Of a DNA stretch of 64,000 nucleotides, positions 59,798-64,000 are shown one piece after another (within the stretch, counting starts at the first letter, position 1; every line of letters starts with the position of its first letter). The stretch lies in the NCBI RefSeq assembly GCF_002086695.1, contig NZ_MVIH01000013.1:87418-151417 (forward strand), given 5' to 3'. The position numbers were made by a program, and so were the translations under genes. Origin of the DNA: Mycolicibacterium rhodesiae (lineage in GTDB: Bacteria; Actinomycetota; Actinomycetes; Mycobacteriales; Mycobacteriaceae). The notes below the pieces were generated by a model. That model saw only the letters and a program-made list of their open reading frames with translations. It searched no databases and had not been told where the DNA came from.

Positions 59798-62700
59798 TCA
59801 GGGTGCGGTGAGCAGAACGGCCACGGAGAACTCCGAGGTGTTGTCGGTGTTGGGTGCACTGTCCGGAGTCGCGGTCAGAGTGATCCAGTCGCCGGCTTGC
59901 GCGCCCAGCGAATTGACCTGCCCGGTAAAGGATCCCGATTGCTGGGGCAGAGTGCCGAGGTATTGCCTGCCCTCCACGTCACCGGTGTCACCAGGCAGCG
60001 ACCGGAACACTTCAATGCTGTAGGTACCACCGTATCCGGGCACCGGCGGCATCGTGGCGGCGACAGTTACGGTCCCAGAGCCGAGTTGCGCTGTGACGCC
60101 GGTAGGCGCAGGTTGTTCACCGTTGCCGCCATTGGAGAGTGCGATGCCTGCTCCGGTGTTGGAGTGGATGGAATTGGCCAGGATCGCGTTCCCGGTCGAT
60201 CCGCCGCCGTTCACCGAGATACCGCCACCTCCGTTGTCCGCGATCGTGTTTCCGGAGATGACGAGGTTGCTGACCCCGACGGGCGCGTTCGGGTTCGGGT
60301 AGTACTGCTTGTCGAGGACGCCGTGGGCGAGGTCGAAGGCCTTCTGGGCATCGGTGTTGTCGGGAACGGAAAGGCCGAGGAAGCCGCCGGCCGCGTCGTA
60401 GAGGTAATCGAATCCGGCGAAGGCCTGTCGGCCGGTGTTGAAGAACTGCCGGCTGAGCGGCACCACGTTCTGCGAGTAGGCGCCGGCCAAGGGGTTGAAC
60501 AGGTTGACACCGTTCGGGTTCATGACGTTGGCGCGGGTGTATTGCCCGTCCTGCTGGGTGATCGTGTACCGGACGCTGCCGCCCGAGTTGAGCAGGTTGA
60601 CGGTGATGTTGTCGTCGAAGGTCGCCGGCGGAGTGAATCCGGGCAGGGTGAGAATGCCTTCGTTGAAGCCCATGTCCAGGACGATCGGCCCGGTGTTGTA
60701 GGTCGTGCCGTCGATGGTCAGGGTGCCGGTGGCGGGCTGCCAGTCCGGCGCACTCTGATCCCCCTGAGGAAGACCGGTCGGCGTGAGATGGGTGTAGGCG
60801 TAGCCCGACACGCTGCTGTCGAGACCCAGGATCACATTGGTCGCCGTCATCACGTAGCCGGGACGCATTGCGCCGTCCTGCATCTCGGTGAGATTCAGGA
60901 ATGCGTTGTAGGCCTGGTTGAGGGCGGCACCGACGGGTGCGGTGCCCTCACCTGTGCGGTCGAACCCGACGCCGAAGTTGCCCACCGGAGCCAGTTTGCT
61001 CGTCGACACTCCGTTGTTGTCGTAGAAGTTGTTCGGGTCCAGATAGCTGGCCCAGTAGCCGCCCGGGATCGTGACGGTCCCGGTCGCCAGCGGCTGACCC
61101 TGACTGTCGAGCATCGGCGCGATCGGCGACGTCGTCGTGTGGGTGCCGTCGGTGATCGTGATGGTGCCGCTGTTGATCGTGGTGGTGAACGTGGTGTTCG
61201 CCTGGGTGGCACCGGGCATCGGCGTGGTGGATGCGCCGATCGCGTCCACCGCGAGCACGGGGACGGTGGCCACTGCGTGCACGTTCGGGTCCTGCTGACC
61301 CGCCGCGGTTTCGTGGTACGACTGGGTGAAGGTGACCGGCACCTCCACCCAGGTGCCGAAGTAGAGCCGGTTGGAGCTGTTGAGGTAGATGTGTCCGGGG
61401 CCGAGGACCGTTCCGCTGCCCGCGAAGTCCTGGCCCAGTTGCAGCGCATCGACATAGAGTCCGCGCGAACCGGTGTCGAGATTGATGGTGAGCCCGCCGA
61501 CGTTGCCGATCTGCATGAGGATGGTGGGGATGACGGGCTGGGTGGCGGACGGCGAGTAGAAGTCGGGCTGGTTGTAGTAGGGCAGAACATAGTGGCCGTC
61601 GCCGGTGTAACCGTTCAGCGGGTTCTCACCGGTCCGGTCACCCTGGCCGATGCCGGCGCCGAGGGATATGCCGTCGGTGGAGTTGGCCACGATGGTGTTG
61701 CCGGTGATCGAGGTCCCGGCGAAGGCGCCGGTGGCGAACTCGATTCCGTGAGACCCGTTGTTGCTCAGGATGTTTCCAGATATTCCGACGCCTTTGACAC
61801 CGCCTGCCGCGTAGATGCCGCTGCGCAGGTTGTATGAGATGTCATTCTCGGCGATCGACGTGTCGGCGTATTCCCCCGGGGACAGCACGATGCCGTGGGT
61901 GTTGGGCCCGTCGCTGCGGTAGTTCCACGGGTTGCTGGTACCGGCCAGTCCGATGGTGTTGTGGCTGATGGTGAGGCCATTTACCGGGGACACGGTCTCG
62001 ATGCCGAACGCGGCGTTGCCGTAGATGAGGTTGTCGCTGATCGTGGTGCCGGTGTAGTCGTAGCCGGCTTGCGTTCCCTGCGCGGCGATCTGGATCCCGT
62101 CGTACACGTTGTCGGCGATGTGGAACTTGCTGATCGTCGAACCGCTCGAGGAACCTTCGAAGACGACGCCGTTGGCCGTGAAGTTTCTGATCGATCCGCC
62201 GTTGGCGAAGTCGACGGTCACGTTGTCGCCGATGAAGATGCCGGTCGATCCCGAGTTACCCAGGCCGCCATCGACATTGACGCTGCCGTCGGCGGTGACG
62301 GTCGTCTTCTTACTGTCGGTGGTGACCAGTCCGATACCGCCCAATGGGTGAGTGCCGCCCACGTCCCCGTGCAGGGACGTGTCTCCGCCGTTGGTCTGCA
62401 GCCTCAGGTTGAACCCTTGACCCTGCTGCGAGTCGATCTTGCCGTCGAAGCTGATGTCGCCTGAATTGGCAGTCACCGCAACGCTACTCGCCAGTGTGGT
62501 CGCGCCACCCACGGTGACCGCGCTGCCGGTGTAATCGCTGGCCAAGGTCACGTCATCGCCGTACTGCTGGGTGCCGGTGGTGGTGACTCCAGCGGCGGTG
62601 GTCGTTCCGCCGGCATCGGTGCTCAGTTGCCTCAGCGCCGTCTGACTGCCGACAGCACGAACGAAAGTGGTTGCGCCGCTCGAGTTGACTGCAAGGGACT

Positions 62701-64000
62701 GCTGCCCCGAAGCCGCCCCGTCGACCGTGCCGGCGAAGGTGACGGCACCACTGCCGGCGTTGATCACGGTGTCGGCCGTCAACGAGGCGATCCCGGCCAC
62801 GGAGAAGCCGCCTGCCCCGGCCGAGTAAGTCCCCCCGAGAGTGGCGTTCTCCCGGTAGGTCTGGCTGCCGGTCGTGGTGACCGAGCCGGCGATCAACTGC
62901 GACTGACCGCCGTTGGGGCGCAGCCAGATCACCTGGTTCTGCAGATCGAACATCACGTCGAAGTCGTTGTAGATGTTCAATCCGGTGTTGACGTTCTGGG
63001 TGGTGGTTGCCGCGCCACTGCCCGACGAATAGTTCGCCAGGTTGACCGAGCCGATGTTGCCCGCTTCGAAGCTCCATGTCAGCGGCGGCCGGCCTTGGGC
63101 GGTCGGGAACTGTGCGATGAGCGAGCTGCCGGGCGTGAGCTGGCCGCTGCTGTCGAAGGGGTACGGCTGCGGGGCGCCTGGCAACCGGATGTTGGTAGAC
63201 GGCGCTCCACTGTCGATCAACGTGGGCAGGCACTGCTGGGTGCATCCGGGGAACGTCTGCGATCCGATCGGCAGTATGGTGTCGCCCTGCTTGGCGAAGT
63301 ATTGGCCGTTGAATCCGAACTGCTGCAATACCTGATAGCCCGAAACCGGGTAGGTGCCTCCACCGGCCAGGGCATTGATCGGTATGGCGTAAGTGAATTG
63401 GGCACGCAGCGCGTCGGTGACTCCGACACTCAGTTGTGGGTCGGTGCCGATGGGGCCGAGTTGGACCAGGTAGCCGCTGGAGAGATTGCCGGGCAGTTGG
63501 AACAGCACGCTGGTCAGATTGTCCTGAACGCCGAACGCTGCGCCGAAATCACCGGCAAAGCTGCCTGCGACGGTCGGGGCGAAGGGATTGGTCGGGGCGG
63601 TGGTCAACGCGCCGACCTTGCCGGAGGAGATGATGGCGCCGACGTTGACCGGCTCGGTGGTGGACACCCGGGTTCCGCCCACCGGGCCAAGGGTGACGAT
63701 CGCGGGTGTCACCAGCGCCTGGTATTGCTCGCCGTTGGTGTAGGTGATGCTGGCCGGTTGATCGCCGAGGGGAATGCCGGTCCAGTAGACCGGGTTGTAG
63801 TCGGCCCAGAACCCGTTGCCGCCGGTGTCGAATACGAAGCTGCGGGGCGCGTTGCTGCCGAGGGCGACGTCGATGCCGTACTTGACGATCATCGAGCCAT
63901 CGGGCTGATACTGCGGAACATACTGCAGGGGGATGGTTTTGGTGTCGGTGGATTGGGTGATGCTCAACGGGGCGATACCCCGGGTCAGCAGACTCGCCAA
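59798..64000 (-). CDS. Giant secreted protein with two pepsin-like domains and a split beta-helix (5' end outside window)
   Basis: 1400 residues are visible; the start codon lies beyond 64000. Numbering from the edge: pepsin-like domain 1 with Asp58 (FDTGG) and Asp263 (LIDSGAPSTN), VTTTGSQTY beta repeats (~390-500), a parallel beta-helix (~580-790), a second pepsin-like domain (~800-1240) with DTGS (Asp842) and a DSS at the second site (Asp1061), then the last beta-helix rows (~1245-1295) and the same C-terminal beta domain (DNTSEFSVAVLL). The second protease thus interrupts the helix. It is upstream of and in line with the 1250-residue paralogue, probably in one operon. Function unknown. Confidence 0.84.
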   Translation of the reverse strand: MASLLTRGIAPLSITQSTDTKTIPLQYVPQYQPDGSMIVKYGIDVALGSNAPRSFVFDTGGNGFWADYNPVYWTGIPLGDQPASITYTNGEQYQALVTPAIVTLGPVGGTRVSTTEPVNVGAIISSGKVGALTTAPTNPFAPTVAGSFAGDFGAAFGVQDNLTSVLFQLPGNLSSGYLVQLGPIGTDPQLSVGVTDALRAQFTYAIPINALAGGGTYPVSGYQVLQQFGFNGQYFAKQGDTILPIGSQTFPGCTQQCLPTLIDSGAPSTNIRLPGAPQPYPFDSSGQLTPGSSLIAQFPTAQGRPPLTWSFEAGNIGSVNLANYSSGSGAATTTQNVNTGLNIYNDFDVMFDLQNQVIWLRPNGGQSQLIAGSVTTTGSQTYRENATLGGTYSAGAGGFSVAGIASLTADTVINAGSGAVTFAGTVDGAASGQQSLAVNSSGATTFVRAVGSQTALRQLSTDAGGTTTAAGVTTTGTQQYGDDVTLASDYTGSAVTVGGATTLASSVAVTANSGDISFDGKIDSQQGQGFNLRLQTNGGDTSLHGDVGGTHPLGGIGLVTTDSKKTTVTADGSVNVDGGLGNSGSTGIFIGDNVTVDFANGGSIRNFTANGVVFEGSSSGSTISKFHIADNVYDGIQIAAQGTQAGYDYTGTTISDNLIYGNAAFGIETVSPVNGLTISHNTIGLAGTSNPWNYRSDGPNTHGIVLSPGEYADTSIAENDISYNLRSGIYAAGGVKGVGISGNILSNNGSHGIEFATGAFAGTSITGNTIVANSTDGISLGAGIGQGDRTGENPLNGYTGDGHYVLPYYNQPDFYSPSATQPVIPTILMQIGNVGGLTINLDTGSRGLYVDALQLGQDFAGSGTVLGPGHIYLNSSNRLYFGTWVEVPVTFTQSYHETAAGQQDPNVHAVATVPVLAVDAIGASTTPMPGATQANTTFTTTINSGTITITDGTHTTTSPIAPMLDSQGQPLATGTVTIPGGYWASYLDPNNFYDNNGVSTSKLAPVGNFGVGFDRTGEGTAPVGAALNQAYNAFLNLTEMQDGAMRPGYVMTATNVILGLDSSVSGYAYTHLTPTGLPQGDQSAPDWQPATGTLTIDGTTYNTGPIVLDMGFNEGILTLPGFTPPATFDDNITVNLLNSGGSVRYTITQQDGQYTRANVMNPNGVNLFNPLAGAYSQNVVPLSRQFFNTGRQAFAGFDYLYDAAGGFLGLSVPDNTDAQKAFDLAHGVLDKQYYPNPNAPVGVSNLVISGNTIADNGGGGISVNGGGSTGNAILANSIHSNTGAGIALSNGGNGEQPAPTGVTAQLGSGTVTVAATMPPVPGYGGTYSIEVFRSLPGDTGDVEGRQYLGTLPQQSGSFTGQVNSLGAQAGDWITLTATPDSAPNTDNTSEFSVAVLLTAP
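63924..64000 (-). repeat. 77-base exact direct repeat, copy 2 (reaches window edge)
   Basis: Identical to 58669-58745. It continues to the last base of the window, so the real repeat may be longer and could include the preceding G+T-skewed block. Confidence 0.9.

Noticed and set aside
57384..60023. 879-codon open frame on the plus strand opposite the protease/beta-helix gene
   Set aside because: Extreme His/Arg-rich composition comes from the G+T-skewed coding strand; no domain, no ribosome site. It is the antisense of a well-supported gene.
1..64000. tRNA, rRNA, insertion sequences, phage or attachment sites
   Set aside because: I read the gaps and saw no tRNA-like cloverleaf, transposase or integrase product, or flanking target-site repeats; short RNAs could be missed without a covariance search.

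Overview
The window is high-GC actinobacterial DNA packed with genes on both strands. Its gene families (PE-PPE domain hydrolase, MmpL exporter, CtpD-type P-ATPase, AmiA1/AmiB1, DacB1) and gene order point to a mycobacterium. From memory, the order from glpD/lpdA to the sdh operon follows M. tuberculosis Rv3302c-Rv3319, and the stretch from the class III aminotransferase to the lipoprotein hydrolases follows Rv3329-Rv3338. Several differences argue for a fast-growing environmental species (Mycolicibacterium type): sapM is absent, galE sits inside the amidohydrolase operon, an AbrB-like/MarR pair lies between deoD and pmmB, and large accessory blocks occur. No species call is possible from sequence reading alone. 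There are no rRNA, tRNA, CRISPR or transposase genes that I can see, and no gene-free gap longer than 300 bases.

Layout. 1-6513: glpD (cut by the window edge), lpdA, a gamma-glutamylcyclotransferase-like gene and an amiB1-amiA1-galE operon. 6551-11099: purine and pyrimidine salvage (deoD, upp) and pmmB, interrupted by the AbrB-like transporter/MarR regulator pair. 11120-20421: a YdcF-like protein, an acidic Rv3311-like protein, then a secreted PE-PPE serine hydrolase, a three-gene tailoring operon (methyltransferase, 2-oxoglutarate oxygenase, Gfo/Idh oxidoreductase) and an MmpL exporter; together these look like a cell-envelope lipid or glycolipid locus. 20552-22885: ctpD with a divergent ArsR regulator. 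22864-29255: the cdd-deoA-add nucleoside operon and the sdhCDAB operon. 29338-31430: a frameshifted secreted GH5 glycosidase. 31427-37818: a seven-gene, translationally coupled beta-oxidation operon that resembles the cholesterol side-chain igr operon without being it. 37912-41024: an AhpD-like protein, an APC permease and a YoaK-like membrane protein. 41021-45854: a TetR-controlled amino-acid ABC importer coupled to a cytosolic gamma-glutamyltransferase. 45899-50405: an Lrp-controlled amine catabolic locus (aminoaldehyde dehydrogenase, class III aminotransferase, SMP-30-like protein). 50473-56018: dacB1, a YihY membrane protein, trpS and two tandem lipoprotein hydrolases. 56028-64000: two adjacent giant secreted proteins that join pepsin-like aspartic protease domains to a parallel beta-helix.

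Two things run through the window. Many genes have a TA-N3-T hexamer 6-8 bases before the start codon and no Shine-Dalgarno sequence, which is what leaderless mycobacterial transcripts look like; I used this to choose several starts. Operons are very compact, with TGATG, ATGA or GTGA stop/start overlaps. The most novel material is the pair of protease/beta-helix giants, the PE-PPE-tailoring-MmpL locus, the igr-like operon, and three regulators whose probable operators can be read directly (MarR, TetR, ArsR).
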